From Casuarius casuarius (lineage: Eukaryota > Chordata > Aves > Casuariiformes > Casuariidae), in assembly GCA_003342895.1 (NCBI GenBank), contig PTFA01000012.1:6436937-6500936 (forward strand): 64,000 nucleotides of DNA, written 5' to 3'. The notes beneath the pieces were generated by a model that ran no database searches, was not told the DNA's origin, and worked only from the letters and a program-made list of their open reading frames with translations. Of the stretch, positions 63,606-64,000 are shown piece by piece; the first letter of the stretch is position 1; each line of letters begins with the position of its first letter. The position numbers and the translations under genes are program-made.

Positions 63606-64000
63606 AAAACACTAAAGGTATGAGACTTTCTTGTGCCTTTCTAATATGCTTCACAGTTTTTCCATTTGAAAGCAATTTTTGAAGAAGCTGCTATTAAAAA
63701 GATATTTTACGCTGGTACATTTGACTGACATCTAAAGAGCTCTTCTTTATTGGGCATGTGCAGTTCTTTAGGGTAATGTATCAAGGAGCTCATTGCTATA
63801 AAGAAAAGCTCAAGTCCTGACTTTGAAAAAACAGAAAGCTTCGTAGATGTAATAGAGCCAACACACAGCCGTGGATTCATTTTCAGAGGTATTAGAATTT
63901 TATGCAGAAAAAATCTTTATAGTTTTTAAGGCACATTACAAATTTGGACTTTATACTCCTTTTCACTTTCTTGTACGTGGGGNAGAGCAGTCGTATGGAA

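Noticed and set aside
1..64000. CRISPR arrays, operons, phage or other prokaryotic systems
   Set aside because: Composition, repeat families and lack of dense ORFs show vertebrate nuclear DNA; no regularly spaced repeats found.

Overview
The window reads as non-coding nuclear DNA from a sauropsid vertebrate, most likely a bird. It is AT-rich throughout and CpG-poor apart from a few short patches. It has no dense gene layout. Nearly every open reading frame is under about 120 codons and lacks family signatures. The recognisable dispersed repeats are CR1 LINE fragments, MIR-like amniote SINE relics and a tRNA-derived SINE-like relic, all badly decayed. I saw no young CR1 tail, no intact retroelement, no retroviral remnant, no rRNA or tRNA gene and no prokaryotic feature. 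Bird is inferred from the low repeat density; a crocodilian or turtle would be expected to carry more repeats. The many isolated single N bases look like masked ambiguous or heterozygous calls rather than gaps.

Layout. 1-9,000: AT-rich DNA with a Z-DNA-prone tract (2,066-2,103), a 16-bp double E2-box palindrome (2,846-2,861), an octamer/ATGCAT cluster (3,360-3,480), a MIR-like tail (about 5,300) and a C/T-rich block (7,690-8,310). 9,000-9,660: a homeodomain-site-rich block with a perfect 11-bp hairpin, possibly a conserved non-coding element. 13,900: a probable minus-strand CR1 tail. 16,300-23,400: poly-T tracts, a 29-bp tandem duplication, an 11-bp hairpin and a G12 tract with quadruplex potential. 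25,300: a good MIR-like tail. 29,700-32,000: a probable CR1 tail and a composite amniote repeat. 33,640-34,720: AT-rich, conserved-element-like blocks. 35,330-35,520: a CpG-rich, proline-coding patch behind a splice-acceptor-like site. 43,360-44,070: a minus-strand relic of a LINE reverse transcriptase. 47,040-50,340: two plus-strand CR1 fragments flanking a G-poor block with a short tandem repeat. 51,200: MIR-like. 54,165: tRNA-derived SINE-like relic. 58,050-58,510 and 60,140-60,580: GC-richer, exon-like patches. 63,269-63,605: an ORF followed closely by AATAAA.

No protein-coding gene can be supported from sequence alone. The window is best read as an intergenic region or the inside of a very long intron, with possible distal regulatory elements and perhaps lncRNA exons. 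I did not find a previously undescribed system. The observations most worth checking are the reverse-transcriptase relic, the 33.6-34.7 kb and 9.0-9.7 kb blocks, and the structured CpG-rich patch at 58.1 kb.
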